Positions 54,462-63,772 are shown, counted from the first letter of the stretch. The stretch: DNA of 64,000 nucleotides from Actinoplanes regularis (GCF_900188005.1 NZ_FZNR01000007.1:1-64000), one strand, 5' to 3'. Program-made: numbers and translations. The notes: generated from the letters alone by a model not told the origin.

Positions 54462-56306
54462 GTGACGATGGAGACGTTGGAGTTCCAGGCCGAGGCGCGC
54501 CAGCTTCTGCAGCTGATGGTCCACTCGATCTATTCGAACAAGGACATTTTCCTGCGTGAGCTGATCTCGAACGCGTCCGACGCACTGGACAAGTTGCGCC
54601 TGGCCAAGCTGCAGGACGGGCTGGAGGCGGACACTTCCGACCTGCACATCGAGATCGAGGCGGACACCGAGGCGCGGACGCTGACCGTCCGCGACAACGG
54701 CATCGGCATGACCCGCGAGGAGGTCGTGGCGCTGATCGGCACGATCGCCAAGTCGGGGACCGCCGACCTGCTGGCCAAGCTGAAGGAGGCGTCCGAGTCC
54801 AAGGGCGACGCCGAGCTGATCGGTCAGTTCGGGGTCGGCTTCTACTCGACGTTCATGGTCGCCGACAAGGTCGTCCTGGTGACCCGCAAGGCCGGCACCG
54901 AGGGGCACGGCACGCGCTGGGAGTCCGCCGGCGAGGGCACCTACACCCTCGAGGACGCGCCGGACGTGCCGATCGGCACCACCGTCACGCTGCACCTGCG
55001 GCCGAAGGACGAAGAGGACGCGCTCTACGACTACGCCGACGAGTGGCGGATCAAGCAGATCGTCAAGCGCTACTCGGACTTCATCTCGTTCCCGATCCGC
55101 AAGGGCGACGAGACGCTGAACTCGATGAAGGCGCTCTGGGCCCGGCCACGCAGCGAGGTCTCCGACGACGAGTACCACCAGTTCTACCGGCACATCAGCC
55201 ACGACTGGTCGGACCCGCTCGAGATCATCAACATGAAGGCCGAGGGCACCTTCGAGTACGAGGCGCTGCTCTTCATCCCGTCCCGCGCCCCGCACGACCT
55301 GTTCCAGCGCGACGCCCGCCGCGGCCTGCAGCTCTACGTCAAGCGCGTCTTCATCATGGACGACAGCAAGGAGCTGATCCCGGACTACCTGCGCTTCGTC
55401 AAGGGCGTCGTGGACGCGGCCGACCTGTCGCTGAACATCTCCCGGGAGATCCTGCAGCAGGACCGGCACATCCAGATGATCCGCCGCCGGCTGGTCAAGA
55501 AGGTCCTCTCCACGATCAAGGACCTGATGACCAGCAACCCGGAGAAGTACGCGACGTTCTGGCGCGAGTTCGGCCGGGCGGTCAAGGAGGGCCTGCTCAG
55601 CGAGCCCGACAACCACAAGCCGATCCTGGAGATCGCGTCGTTCGGCACCACCGCGCAGGACGAGCCGACCACGCTGGCCGCCTATGTGGAGCGGATGAAG
55701 GAGGGTCAGGAGGAGATCTACTTCCTGACCGGCGAGTCCCGTTCGCAGGTGGTGAACTCCCCGCACATGGAGGCGTTCGCCGAGCAGGGCTACGAGGTGC
55801 TGATCCTCACCGACCCGGTCGACGAGATCTGGGTCGACGCGGTGCCCGACTTCGACGGGAAGAAGCTGCGCTCGATCGCCCGGGGCTCGGTCGACCTGAA
55901 GAAGGACGAGGAGGAGAAGGAGCCGGAGGGCGACTTCGCGCCGCTGCTCGGCTTCCTCAAGGAGAAGCTGGACGAGCAGGTCAAGGAGGTGCGCCTGTCG
56001 CACCGGCTGACCACCTCGGCGGCGTGCCTGGTCAGCGACCAGGACGACATCACCCCGGCGCTGGAGAAGATGTACCGGGCGATGGGTCAGGAGGGCCCGC
56101 GGGTCAAGCGGATCCTCGAGCTCAACCCGAACCACGCGCTGGTCGCGGGCCTGCGCTCGGCCCACGAGCGGGGTGCGGACGACCCGGCGCTGCCGGAGAC
56201 CGCGGAGCTGCTCTACGGCACCGCCCTGCTCGCCGAGGGCGGCGACCTGGAGGACCCGGCCCGCTTCGCCAAGCTCCTGGCCGACCGCCTGGCCCGCACC
56301 GTCTGA
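54462..56306 (+). CDS. htpG: Molecular chaperone HtpG (Hsp90)
   Basis: A 614-residue Hsp90 family ATPase. The N-terminal GHKL domain has LQLMVHSIYSNKDIFLRELI, SNASDALDKLR, RDNGIGMTREE and GQFGVGFYSTFMVADKV. The middle domain carries RRGLQLYVKRVFIMDD and LNISREILQQDRHIQMIRRR. The C-terminal dimerisation domain ends RLARTV. The GTG at 54462 has AAGGA nine bases upstream and gives the usual METLEFQAEARQLLQ start with two extra residues; ATG 54468 is the alternative. A terminator follows. Confidence 0.96.
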   Translation: MTMETLEFQAEARQLLQLMVHSIYSNKDIFLRELISNASDALDKLRLAKLQDGLEADTSDLHIEIEADTEARTLTVRDNGIGMTREEVVALIGTIAKSGTADLLAKLKEASESKGDAELIGQFGVGFYSTFMVADKVVLVTRKAGTEGHGTRWESAGEGTYTLEDAPDVPIGTTVTLHLRPKDEEDALYDYADEWRIKQIVKRYSDFISFPIRKGDETLNSMKALWARPRSEVSDDEYHQFYRHISHDWSDPLEIINMKAEGTFEYEALLFIPSRAPHDLFQRDARRGLQLYVKRVFIMDDSKELIPDYLRFVKGVVDAADLSLNISREILQQDRHIQMIRRRLVKKVLSTIKDLMTSNPEKYATFWREFGRAVKEGLLSEPDNHKPILEIASFGTTAQDEPTTLAAYVERMKEGQEEIYFLTGESRSQVVNSPHMEAFAEQGYEVLILTDPVDEIWVDAVPDFDGKKLRSIARGSVDLKKDEEEKEPEGDFAPLLGFLKEKLDEQVKEVRLSHRLTTSAACLVSDQDDITPALEKMYRAMGQEGPRVKRILELNPNHALVAGLRSAHERGADDPALPETAELLYGTALLAEGGDLEDPARFAKLLADRLARTV

Positions 56307-56327
56307 CCCACCTCAGTAGATCAACAC

Positions 56328-56357
56328 CGGAACGCGGTCCCTCGGGGCCGCGTTCCG
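56328..56357 (+). terminator. Terminator after htpG
   Basis: A perfect 10-bp stem (CGGAACGCGG, loop of ten) is followed by CTTTCCC, 21 bases past the htpG stop and just before the convergent SUKH gene. Confidence 0.75.
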
Positions 56358-56366
56358 CTTTCCCAC

Positions 56367-56912
56367 TCATTCGAACCAGGGCTCCCCGGCGGACCAGTGG
56401 CGGACCCAGCCCGCGAAGCCGGCCTCGCCGCCGCCCTGGCCGAACTCCGCGCCGAACGGCGCCGCGCCCTCGCCGGTGATCATCCAGACCTGGCCGCGGT
56501 GCGGGCCGGTGACGACGAGATGCCAATACGCCCCGCAGCCGTCGGTGCCGAGGACGATCGAGCCGTCGTTGAAGACACGATCGATCAGCTCCTCGTCCGG
56601 CTCCTCGTCCTCCTCCCACAGCCACGCCGCGGTCAGCGGGAACGGCTTGGCCAGGACCCGCTCGGGACGGCCGTCACCCCAGTCGGAGGGGAGGGCGGCG
56701 AGGGCGACCAGGCCGAAGTCGGGTGGGCCGGCGAACGAGCCGTCGGAGACCTCGGCGACGAACGTGCGATATGGCTCCGGCAGGGTCACGCCGTGCTCCG
56801 CCTCGAAGGCGTGGACGCCGGGCCAGCCCAACGCGGACTTGCCCTCGTCGTCGGCGCAGAGCGCGTCACGCAGCTCGGCGATGACGGCGGGATCGGCGTG
56901 CTCGGTATCCAT
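56367..56912 (-). CDS. SMI1/KNR4 (SUKH) family protein
   Basis: About 181 residues of a SUKH-superfamily protein: LGWPGVHAFEAEHGVTLPEP and YRTFVAEVSDG match the family's start. GLVAL follows, then TDGCGAYWHLVVTGPHRGQV and WMITGEGA. SUKH proteins often act as immunity proteins against contact-dependent toxins, but many stand alone as here. An in-frame ATG at 56942 could add ten residues; neither start has a good RBS. Confidence 0.85.
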   Translation of the reverse strand: MDTEHADPAVIAELRDALCADDEGKSALGWPGVHAFEAEHGVTLPEPYRTFVAEVSDGSFAGPPDFGLVALAALPSDWGDGRPERVLAKPFPLTAAWLWEEDEEPDEELIDRVFNDGSIVLGTDGCGAYWHLVVTGPHRGQVWMITGEGAAPFGAEFGQGGGEAGFAGWVRHWSAGEPWFE

Positions 56913-56976
56913 GCCGACAGAGATACCAGCCGGGTCCGACATTTTCGACCCGGAGTTCCGCGGGCGGGTTTCGGGC

Positions 56977-57381
56977 TCAGGGGTGGGCGATGTGGAGGAG
57001 CCGGAAGTCGCGGCGGCGAGCCAGGCGCAGGACGAGGGCGGCCGGGTTGCCGAACGCCCGCAGGCCGTCCTCGGTGGGGTAGGGCTCGATGCGGTCGATC
57101 CGGTGTTCGACGCCGCGATGCAGGACCGTGCAGCCGCCGGCGGCCAGGGCGTTGCGGAGCCAGGCGACGTTCGGTCCGTACGTCAGCTCGGCGACGAAGC
57201 CCGAACCGACCCGGATGAGGAGCATCGGCGTCTCGTAGCCGGTTCCGGTCCGGCGGCCGGTGTGCCTGACCAGCGAGAGCGGGCCCCAGCCCCGGCGGAC
57301 GACGACGATCGCCACCCGATTGACCGTGCTCTTCAACAGCCAGAACCAACCCCGCCTGACCGAGATGATGTTCCTGAGCAC
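56977..57381 (-). CDS. F420-type nitroreductase-family (DUF385) protein
   Basis: A 134-residue protein of the DUF385/Ddn-like family. Seen: the Arg/Gly strand SLVRHTGRRTGTGYETPMLL, FVAELTYGPNVAWLRNALAA and the C-terminal strand pair. Members bind coenzyme F420 and reduce quinones or other acceptors. It starts at GTG. It is divergent from the XRE regulator gene. Confidence 0.85.
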   Translation of the reverse strand: MLRNIISVRRGWFWLLKSTVNRVAIVVVRRGWGPLSLVRHTGRRTGTGYETPMLLIRVGSGFVAELTYGPNVAWLRNALAAGGCTVLHRGVEHRIDRIEPYPTEDGLRAFGNPAALVLRLARRRDFRLLHIAHP

Positions 57382-57431
57382 GTCGTGACGCTACAGGCCG
57401 GCCGTCGGCGGACGGTCGAAGTAAAGAATTC

Positions 57432-57471
57432 TTGACATGATGTCGCCTCTGCTTTACCTTGAACATGTCAA
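57432..57471 (+). promoter_or_regulatory. Promoter and paired operators of the XRE/DUF4386 unit
   Basis: TTGACA (57432-57437) and TACCTT (57455-57460) are 17 bases apart, a good -35/-10 pair. Two related near-palindromes overlap them: GACATGATGTC (57434-57444) and TTGAACATGTCAA (57459-57471), both containing TTGA-CATG-type halves. The encoded XRE protein probably binds here to repress itself (inference). Confidence 0.6.
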
Positions 57472-57495
57472 ACTTTCTGTACATAGGAGTGGGGC

Positions 57496-57564
57496 ATGAC
57501 TTCCGCGGAGAAGCGCACCCGGATCTCTGCCCCGCTCGGCGGCGTCGCACCGGCGGGCCGGTAA
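57496..57564 (+). CDS. Short leader ORF before the XRE gene
   Basis: A 22-codon frame (MTSAEKRTRISAPLGGVAPA, then GR and TAA) has AGGAG nine bases before its ATG. It ends two bases before the GTG of the XRE regulator, which itself has no clear RBS. It may serve translational coupling, or be what remains of a longer upstream gene. Confidence 0.4.
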   Translation: MTSAEKRTRISAPLGGVAPAGR

Positions 57565-57566
57565 CC

Positions 57567-57791
57567 GTGGTCAAGCCGACCAGAGTCACCAACTCGATCC
57601 GGGCGCTGCGCTTCGCTCACGGGGAGATGACCCAGGCCGAGCTGGCCGACCGCATCGGAGTGACCCGCCAGACCGTCATCGCGATCGAACAGGGCCGCTA
57701 TTCCCCGTCCCTGGAGATGGCCTTCCAGATCGCGCGGGTCTTCGAGGTGCCCCTCGACGACGTCTTCGGATACCCCGACACCGACCGGTAA
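57567..57791 (+). CDS. Small XRE-family regulator
   Basis: A 74-residue helix-turn-helix protein consisting of little more than the DNA-binding domain: TRVTNSIRALRFAHGEMTQA, then ELADRIGVTRQTVIAIEQGR and YSPSLEMAFQIARVFEVPLD. It resembles YgzD/Xre-type regulators that control an adjacent membrane protein gene. It is followed by the DUF4386 gene on the same strand (110-base gap). Confidence 0.9.
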   Translation: MVKPTRVTNSIRALRFAHGEMTQAELADRIGVTRQTVIAIEQGRYSPSLEMAFQIARVFEVPLDDVFGYPDTDR

Positions 57792-57901
57792 CCCCCACGA
57801 ACAGGCACGGCACGCGAGGCAACCGCCTCGCGGCCCGGTTCCGCACACCCGAAATCAATCGCGGAGCGCCAGGCGAAGTTCACGACCGAGAAGGGGTCAC
57901 G

Positions 57902-58609
57902 ATGCACACGCTCACCCGTACCGCCCGCATGACCGGGCTTTTCTACCTCGGCATGGCCATCACCGCCGCACTCGGCTTCCTCCTCATCCGCCCGCAGATC
58001 TTCGTGGCCGACGACCCCAGCGGGACGCTGGCCAATCTGGTCACCCACGGTTCGCTCGCCCGCGCGGGCGTCGCCCTGGAGCTGGCCATGGTCGTCGCCC
58101 AGGCGTTCACCGCCGCCTGGTTCTATCGACTGTTCCGTACCGTGAATTCCTTCGCCGCCGGCGGGATCGCCGCCTTCGGCCTGGTCAATGCGGTGGTGGG
58201 CCTGGTCGGCGCGGCGATGCTGGGCACGGCGATTCAGGTCTCGGCCGACCCGTTCGGCGACGCGGCGACCACCGTCCAGGTGCTCTACCTGGTCAGCTAC
58301 AACATGTGGGGCGTCGGGGCACTGTTCTTCGGCCTGTGGCTCCTCCCCATGGGCTGGTGCGTCCTGCGCTCGGGCTGGATGCCCCGCGCGCTGGGCTGGA
58401 TCCTCGTGGCCGGCGGCGTCGGTTATGTACTCAGCCCGTTCGTCCTGTACCTCGCCGACGACGCCCAGGTCCTCTTCGACGCGATGGCGTATCCCGCCTC
58501 CGTGGGTGAGTTCTGGATGATCGGCTACCTGCTCATCCGCGGTGTGCGCCGGCAGGCACTGGACGAGCTCCCGCCGACCGTCCACACGCCCGCACCGCTG
58601 GCGAGCTGA
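57902..58609 (+). CDS. DUF4386 membrane protein
   Basis: A 235-residue membrane protein with six hydrophobic helices. The family start is TARMTGLFYLGMAITAALGF, with the ending VGEFWMIGYLLIRGV. The function is unknown. Small XRE regulators like the one upstream often sit next to membrane protein genes, so the two probably form a unit. Confidence 0.88.
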   Translation: MHTLTRTARMTGLFYLGMAITAALGFLLIRPQIFVADDPSGTLANLVTHGSLARAGVALELAMVVAQAFTAAWFYRLFRTVNSFAAGGIAAFGLVNAVVGLVGAAMLGTAIQVSADPFGDAATTVQVLYLVSYNMWGVGALFFGLWLLPMGWCVLRSGWMPRALGWILVAGGVGYVLSPFVLYLADDAQVLFDAMAYPASVGEFWMIGYLLIRGVRRQALDELPPTVHTPAPLAS

Positions 58610-59050
58610 AGCGTCGCCGTCGCCCGGCCGGCGCACACCTCCCACGGCGGCGACCCGTCGGCGTCGAGGACTCGCACCATGGTCCCGGCGTCGAAGACAA
58701 GGAGCCAGGTGCGGTTTCGGTTCCATGCCGGATGGACGCGGAACGGGTTGAAGGCCGCGTCTTTCCCTTCGCGGTACGCGGCAAGGCGGCGTTGTCGCCC
58801 GCTCAGCGGATCCAGCAGCCGGGTCTCGCCGTTCAACAGGTAGACGATCTGTTCACCGTCGGGATGGAACAACACCGCGTGCAGGAACGTCTGCCCTTTC
58901 CCGAGCGGCGCGCCGCACTGCCCGCGTCCGAGACCCGGCAATACCCTTTGCGCATCATCTCGTCACGGGCTCGGCCGAAGGCCCGCTTCGCGTGGGACCC
59001 GCTCTGGACGTCGAGGTCTTTGGTGGTGACCCGTGGGCGCCTTCGGAACG
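58525..59050 (-). pseudogene. Decayed gene with WGR-like and WD40-like segments
   Basis: Two minus-strand segments in different frames read as protein. The upstream one (TTKDLDVQSGSHAKRAFGRA, then RDEMMRKGYCRV) looks like the end of a WGR domain. The downstream one (HAVLFHPDGEQIVYLLNGET; later TWLLVFDAGTMVRVLDADG) looks like WD40-type blades. The first is preceded by an in-frame stop, and the frame changes between them. The end overlaps the DUF4386 gene. A broken gene is the simplest reading. Confidence 0.4.
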
Positions 59051-59054
59051 CTGC

Positions 59055-59267
59055 TCAATTCCACGGATCGTTGTCCGGGTTCTCGCCGAGCATCCGTGCG
59101 CTCTCCAGGCAGAGATCTATGCCGAAACACTGGTTGCCCCGCGAGTCGGTACCCCAGGTCTCATCGGCGCGGGCCGCGATCGCGCGGTAGGAGTAGTCGT
59201 CCGCCCGCCACTGCCTGACCTGCAGCGCGATGTCCTCGGTCAGTGCCAGACCCCACGCCTCCAGCAT
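59055..59267 (-). CDS. Small hypothetical protein
   Basis: A 70-residue protein: WGLALTEDIALQVRQWRADD, YSYRAIAARADETWG, then RGNQCFGIDLCLESARMLGE and NPDNDPWN. The ordered helices and the conserved-looking ending suggest a real gene. The AIAARA stretch recalls a helix-turn-helix. No family was recognised. Confidence 0.6.
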   Translation of the reverse strand: MLEAWGLALTEDIALQVRQWRADDYSYRAIAARADETWGTDSRGNQCFGIDLCLESARMLGENPDNDPWN

Positions 59268-59322
59268 TCGCCGAGACTAGCAACGTGAAGATCGATCCCG
59301 GGGAATCTGTGTGGTCGCGGGG

Positions 59323-59481
59323 CTAGTCGTTGGTGAGGTTGACGAAGAATGTGCCGATATTCGTGAAGATTTGCGCGATGCCGTCGCCGATGCTTCGGGC
59401 CACGTCAGCGGCCGGCCCCGGATTCGTGCCGATCCAGAAGACCAGCAGGAACACCAGCACCCAGCCGAGGATCTTCTTCAT
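59323..59481 (-). CDS. Small single-pass membrane peptide
   Basis: A 52-residue protein with one N-terminal membrane helix (MKKILGWVLVFLLVFWIG) and a short amphipathic tail (ADVARSIGDGIAQIFTNIGT, then FFVNLTND). GGAG precedes the ATG. Similar short proteins are common in actinomycetes; the role is unknown. Confidence 0.65.
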   Translation of the reverse strand: MKKILGWVLVFLLVFWIGTNPGPAADVARSIGDGIAQIFTNIGTFFVNLTND

Positions 59482-59612
59482 GCCGTCTCCACCCCCACCT
59501 TCCCATCCATGATCCTCACACAACCCGAGGTGATGGCGGGAAGGCACGCCCGAACCTGAGAGGACTCTGAGGAAACTGGAAGCCTCTAGTTTTTGATAGT
59601 TACTCTCATTTC

Positions 59613-61124
59613 ATGGCTACTTCCAAAGCGCGCTGGTTCGCGCTCGCCGCACTGGCGTTCTGCACGCTCGCGGTCGGTCTCGACGGCACGGTGCTCAGCG
59701 TCGCGCTGCCCACCCTGGCCCACGACCTCGACGCCACCACCGGTGACCTGCAGTGGTTCACCACCTCCTACCTACTGGTCCTGGCCGCGGCCCTGCTGCC
59801 GGCCGGCATGCTCGGCGACCGGTTCGGGCGCAAGCGGTTCCTGCTCGGGGCGCTGGTGCTGTTCGGTGCCGCGTCCGCCTGGTGCGCCTGGGCGAGCAGC
59901 GCGGGCCAACTGATCGCGGCCCGCGCCGCCCTCGGGTTCGCCTCCGCGGTGATCATGGCGCTGATCGGTGCGGTCCTGACGGTCGTCTTCGACGAGGAGA
60001 CCCGGCCGCGCGCGCTCTCCATCTGGGTGACCGCGAACGCGCTCGGCATCCCGCTCGGCCCGCTGCTCGGCGGCTGGCTGCTCGACCACTTCTGGTGGGG
60101 CTCGGTCTTCCTGATCAACCTGCCGATCGTGGTGTTCGGCCTGCTCGCCGTCACCGCCTGGGTGCCCGAGTCACACGGCGACCGTGGGCGCCGACTGGAC
60201 CTGCCGGGCGTTCTGCTCTCCGCCGCCGGGCTGGTCGGTGTGACGTACGGAATCATCGAAGCCGGGGAGAACGGCCTCCGCGACCCGCAGTCGATCCTGA
60301 CCATCGTCGGCGGTGTCGTCGCTCTGATCGCCCTGGCGATCTGGCAGCGACGCGCGGCGACGCCGCTGATCGACCTCGACCTGTTCCGCTCCCGCGGCTT
60401 CACCGGCGGCACGGCGCTCGCCACGATCGCCAGTTTCGCGTTCTTCGGGCTGCTCTTCGCGCTGCCGCAGCTCTTCCAGGCGGTCGGCGGCCACGACGCG
60501 CTCGGCACCGGGCTTCGCCTGCTCCCGGTGATCGGCGGTCTGTTGATCGGCGCGCGGCTCGCCGACCGGCTGGTCGAACGCCTCGGCGCGCGGATCCTCG
60601 TCGGCGCCGGCCTGGCACTGATGGCGGCCGCGCTGTTCGCCGGCGCCCGCAGCGGCCCGGACACCGGCTACGGCTACACGGCCCTGTGGATCACCTTCGC
60701 CGGGATCGGCCTCGGCTTCACCATGCCCCCGTCGATGAACGCCGCCCTCGGCGCGCTCACCCCGGAACGCAGCGGCGTCGGCAACGGCCTGATCCAGGCG
60801 ATGCGCCAGGTCGGCAGCGCGATCGGCGTCGCGGTGCTGGGCACCGTGCTCAACACCGGATACCGCGATCAGGTCTCCGCCGCCGGGCTGCCCGCGACCG
60901 TCCAGGACAGCGCCGCCTCGGGGGTCGTGATCGCGCAGCGGGCCGGCGACGCCGGGATGCTCGGCACCGTCCGCGAGGCGTTCACCCACGGCATGGACCT
61001 CGCGCTGGTCACCACCGGGGCGGTCGCTGCGGCCGGGGTGCTGCTCGTGCTCATCCTGCCCCGGCACACCCGACGCCCGGCCACCACCGCGCCCGAGAGC
61101 GTGCTGGCAGAATCGGGGGTATGA
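59613..61124 (+). CDS. DHA2-family MFS drug exporter
   Basis: A 503-residue transporter with 14 predicted helices. Early motif D1 is LDGTVLSVALPTLAHDL, motif A is GDRFGRKR and motif C is GIPLGPLLGGWLLDHFWW, as in EmrB/QacA-type proton-drug antiporters. No RBS precedes the ATG. It overlaps the TetR gene by four bases (ATGA), so the regulator most likely controls this pump. Confidence 0.93.
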   Translation: MATSKARWFALAALAFCTLAVGLDGTVLSVALPTLAHDLDATTGDLQWFTTSYLLVLAAALLPAGMLGDRFGRKRFLLGALVLFGAASAWCAWASSAGQLIAARAALGFASAVIMALIGAVLTVVFDEETRPRALSIWVTANALGIPLGPLLGGWLLDHFWWGSVFLINLPIVVFGLLAVTAWVPESHGDRGRRLDLPGVLLSAAGLVGVTYGIIEAGENGLRDPQSILTIVGGVVALIALAIWQRRAATPLIDLDLFRSRGFTGGTALATIASFAFFGLLFALPQLFQAVGGHDALGTGLRLLPVIGGLLIGARLADRLVERLGARILVGAGLALMAAALFAGARSGPDTGYGYTALWITFAGIGLGFTMPPSMNAALGALTPERSGVGNGLIQAMRQVGSAIGVAVLGTVLNTGYRDQVSAAGLPATVQDSAASGVVIAQRAGDAGMLGTVREAFTHGMDLALVTTGAVAAAGVLLVLILPRHTRRPATTAPESVLAESGV

Positions 61125-61726
61125 CAGCGACCCCCACCAGCCTGCGCGAACGCAAGAAGGCGAAGACCCGGGCCGCCCTCCGCGAGCACGCGATGCGGTT
61201 GTTCGAGGAGCAGGGGTACGCGTCGACCACCGTGGACCAGATCGCGGAGGCGGCCGAGGTCTCGCCGAGCACCTTCTTCCGCTACTTCCCGACCAAGGAG
61301 GACGTGATCCTGGTCGACGACTACGACCCGGTGATCATCGCCGCGGTCCGCGCCCAGCCCCCGGAGATGTCCCCGATCGAGGCGATCCGGCGGGGGATGA
61401 AAGAGGTGTTCGACAGTTTCACGCCGGAGATCTGGGAGGCCGAGCGGCGTCGCCAGAGTCTGCTCGCCCAGGTTCCGGAGCTGCGGGCGCGGGCCATGCA
61501 CCAGTTGAGCGAGGCCCTCGACATGATCACCGCGGTGCTCGCCGAACGGACCGGGCTGCCGGCCGACGACCTCCGGATCCGGGCCATGGGCGGTGCGATC
61601 ACCGGAGTGGTGATGGCGGTGCTGCCGCCGGGGCGGATGACCGGCGAGGCGTCGATCGAGGCCCGGGACTTCGAGCGGCTCCAGGAGGGGCTGGACCTGC
61701 TCCAGCGGGGCCTGCCCCTCGCCTGA
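61121..61726 (+). CDS. TetR-family regulator
   Basis: A 201-residue repressor. The N-terminal HTH (ALREHAMRLFEEQGYASTTV, then DQIAEAAEVSPSTFFRYFPT and KEDVI) is followed by a helical ligand-binding domain. The ATG overlaps the MFS stop, so it is co-translated with the pump it probably regulates. Confidence 0.92.
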   Translation: MTATPTSLRERKKAKTRAALREHAMRLFEEQGYASTTVDQIAEAAEVSPSTFFRYFPTKEDVILVDDYDPVIIAAVRAQPPEMSPIEAIRRGMKEVFDSFTPEIWEAERRRQSLLAQVPELRARAMHQLSEALDMITAVLAERTGLPADDLRIRAMGGAITGVVMAVLPPGRMTGEASIEARDFERLQEGLDLLQRGLPLA

Positions 61727-61734
61727 GCCCGCCG

Positions 61735-62430
61735 TCAGCCGTTCAGGTGGGGCACGCCGAGCTTGGCGACGGCGTTGTAGGCAAGCAGGAAGCCGATGAC
61801 GCCGACGACCCACGACGCGCTGTTGCTGTTCACGAACCAGTCGTTGAACCGGGTCAACGGCTTGGCGACCCGGTCACCCGCGGCGAGCCGTGCCGCGAGC
61901 AGCAGCAGGGCGGGCACGATCATCAGCAGGCAGTAGCCGGCCATCGCCAGCGTGAGCCGGCCGGCCGGCAACGTCGCGGTGGTCAGCAGACCGATCGCGG
62001 CCAGGTACGGCAGCATCGTCGTCACCTCGGCGGCCGCGGCCACCAGCGCCAGCCTGGCGATGTTGGTCTCCCCGGACAGGGCCCGCTCCCGCCAGCGGAC
62101 CATCCGGCCACCGGCGTCGCCCGACCGGTGCCGGCGGTCCAGGTGGAGACTCCAGAGGAACAGGCCGATGCCGACGAAGAGCTGGGCCCAGGTGGTGGCT
62201 GGGTGGTGCGCCGCGCGGCTGATCTGCGGCAGGAACGGGCCGGCGACCAGCGCGATGGTGACGCCGACGGCGAAGTAGAAGGCCCCGACCGTACCCAGAA
62301 AGATCAGGATCCGGCCGGGCCGCACCCGGCCCGGGTCCAGCAGCAGCCAGATCGGGATCAGCAGGGTTCCGAAACTGGTCGAATCGATCAACGCGAGAGC
62401 GGCCAGCGAGCCGAGGAGCGGGAGGTTCAT
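61735..62430 (-). CDS. GAP-family membrane protein (sulfolipid-addressing type)
   Basis: A 231-residue membrane protein of the SfLAP/GAP family with six helices. Seen: the N-terminal LALIDSTSFGTLLIPIWLLL, RILIFLGTVGAFYFAVGV, the internal VAAAAEVTTMLPYLAAIGLL and the C-terminal SWVVGVIGFLLAYNA. Members assist glycolipid export or peptidoglycolipid addressing in mycobacteria. GGAGG is not clear upstream of the ATG. It is convergent with the TetR gene. Confidence 0.85.
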   Translation of the reverse strand: MNLPLLGSLAALALIDSTSFGTLLIPIWLLLDPGRVRPGRILIFLGTVGAFYFAVGVTIALVAGPFLPQISRAAHHPATTWAQLFVGIGLFLWSLHLDRRHRSGDAGGRMVRWRERALSGETNIARLALVAAAAEVTTMLPYLAAIGLLTTATLPAGRLTLAMAGYCLLMIVPALLLLAARLAAGDRVAKPLTRFNDWFVNSNSASWVVGVIGFLLAYNAVAKLGVPHLNG

Positions 62431-62547
62431 GGGTGACACCGTGCCGCCGGGCGGCCGGCCCGCGCGTCGGCCGAAGGATGTCCGGCGCCGACCGGCATGC
62501 ATCTTTCGATGTACGCCGATTCCCAAGATCCATGATGGGATGACGGC

Positions 62548-63729
62548 GTGACGCTCCAAACGCGGTGGCGCGGCAGTACCCGGCTGCAAGACGCCGGGGC
62601 CGCCGCGGCGACGTTCGTGGCGGGTCTCGTCCTCAACCTCCTCGGCCTGACCGGTATCTGGTCCGGGCCCGTTCCGGTGCCCGGCGCTCTGGCCGGTCTG
62701 CCCGGCTGGTCGCAGACCGTGCTGCTGGCCGCCGGCTGCCTCGCCATGCTCGTCAAGCGCCGCCACCCGGTGCCCGCCCTCGCCGCCGGCAGCGTCGTGA
62801 CCGCCGCCGACGTGCTGCTCGGTGGGAGCTTCGGCCTGGTCCTGGTCCTGTTCGACCTGATCTTCTCGGCCGGCCTGTTCGCCACCACCCGGGGCCGGAC
62901 CGCGGTCACCACCGCGATCTACGTGGCCATCGCCGCGGCGAGTGTGGCCGGATGGATCGCCGCCGGCGAGTTCCGCGTCGCCGTCTTCATCGTCCTGCAG
63001 ATGACCCCGCTGCTGCTGGTGCCGTTGTGGTGGGCGGCCAACATCCGCCAGCAGAGGCAGCTCGGCCTGCTCGACGCCGAGCGGACGGCCCGCGAGGCGG
63101 TCCTCGCCGAACGGTCGGCGATGGCCCGGGACCTGCACGACGTCATCGCCGCCCACCTGTCCACCACCGCGATCCACTCCGGTGCGGCCCTGGCCCGCCC
63201 GCCGGACACCACCCGCGACCGGGCGGTGCTCCAGGAAGTACGCAGAAGCAGCCTGGCCGCCCTGGAGGAGATGCGTTCCATGATCATGCTGTTGCGCGCG
63301 GGCGATCCCGCGGCGGCGGACCCGACCCTGCCGGGTGGGCTGGACCGGCTGCCCGAGCTCGTCCGGGCGGCGTCCGGCGGGCTGCGGATCGAGACCCGGA
63401 TCCGCGACCTCCCCGACATCCCCGCCGTGGTGTCGCACACCGTCTACCGGATCGTGCGGGAGGCGCTGACGAACGCGGGCAAGCACGCGCCGGACTCGGA
63501 GGTGCGGCTCGAGGTGCACCGCGCGGGGGAGGCGGTGATCGTGAGCGTCACCAACACGCTGACCCGCGAGGAGGCCGTCGATCACCACGCGCTGAGCGCG
63601 GGGACCGGGATCGTCTCGATCCGGGAGCGGGCGGTGGTGCTGGGTGGGTCGCTGACCGCGGCGCGGGAGGGGGAGCATTTCCTGGTACGGGCGGTGCTGC
63701 CGCTGCGCGGGCCGGGTGGGGTGTCGTGA
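62548..63729 (+). CDS. Sensor histidine kinase (NarL-partner type)
   Basis: A 393-residue kinase. Four to five N-terminal membrane helices (residues about 15-160) are followed by a HisKA_3 dimerisation domain with His197 (RDLHDVIAAHLSTTAIHSGA) and an HATPase domain (REALTNAGKHAP N-box, GTGIVSIRERAVVLGGSL G-box). It starts at GTG. The response-regulator gene follows 43 bases on. Confidence 0.92.
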   Translation: MTLQTRWRGSTRLQDAGAAAATFVAGLVLNLLGLTGIWSGPVPVPGALAGLPGWSQTVLLAAGCLAMLVKRRHPVPALAAGSVVTAADVLLGGSFGLVLVLFDLIFSAGLFATTRGRTAVTTAIYVAIAAASVAGWIAAGEFRVAVFIVLQMTPLLLVPLWWAANIRQQRQLGLLDAERTAREAVLAERSAMARDLHDVIAAHLSTTAIHSGAALARPPDTTRDRAVLQEVRRSSLAALEEMRSMIMLLRAGDPAAADPTLPGGLDRLPELVRAASGGLRIETRIRDLPDIPAVVSHTVYRIVREALTNAGKHAPDSEVRLEVHRAGEAVIVSVTNTLTREEAVDHHALSAGTGIVSIRERAVVLGGSLTAAREGEHFLVRAVLPLRGPGGVS

Positions 63730-63772
63730 ACAGCGGCACGTCGGTCTCCCCGCCGGCCCCCGGGTGGGCATC

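Noticed and set aside
59581..59612. TetR operator just upstream of the MFS start (TGATAGTTACTCTCA)
   Set aside because: It is A/T-rich and well placed, but no convincing inverted repeat could be made from it.
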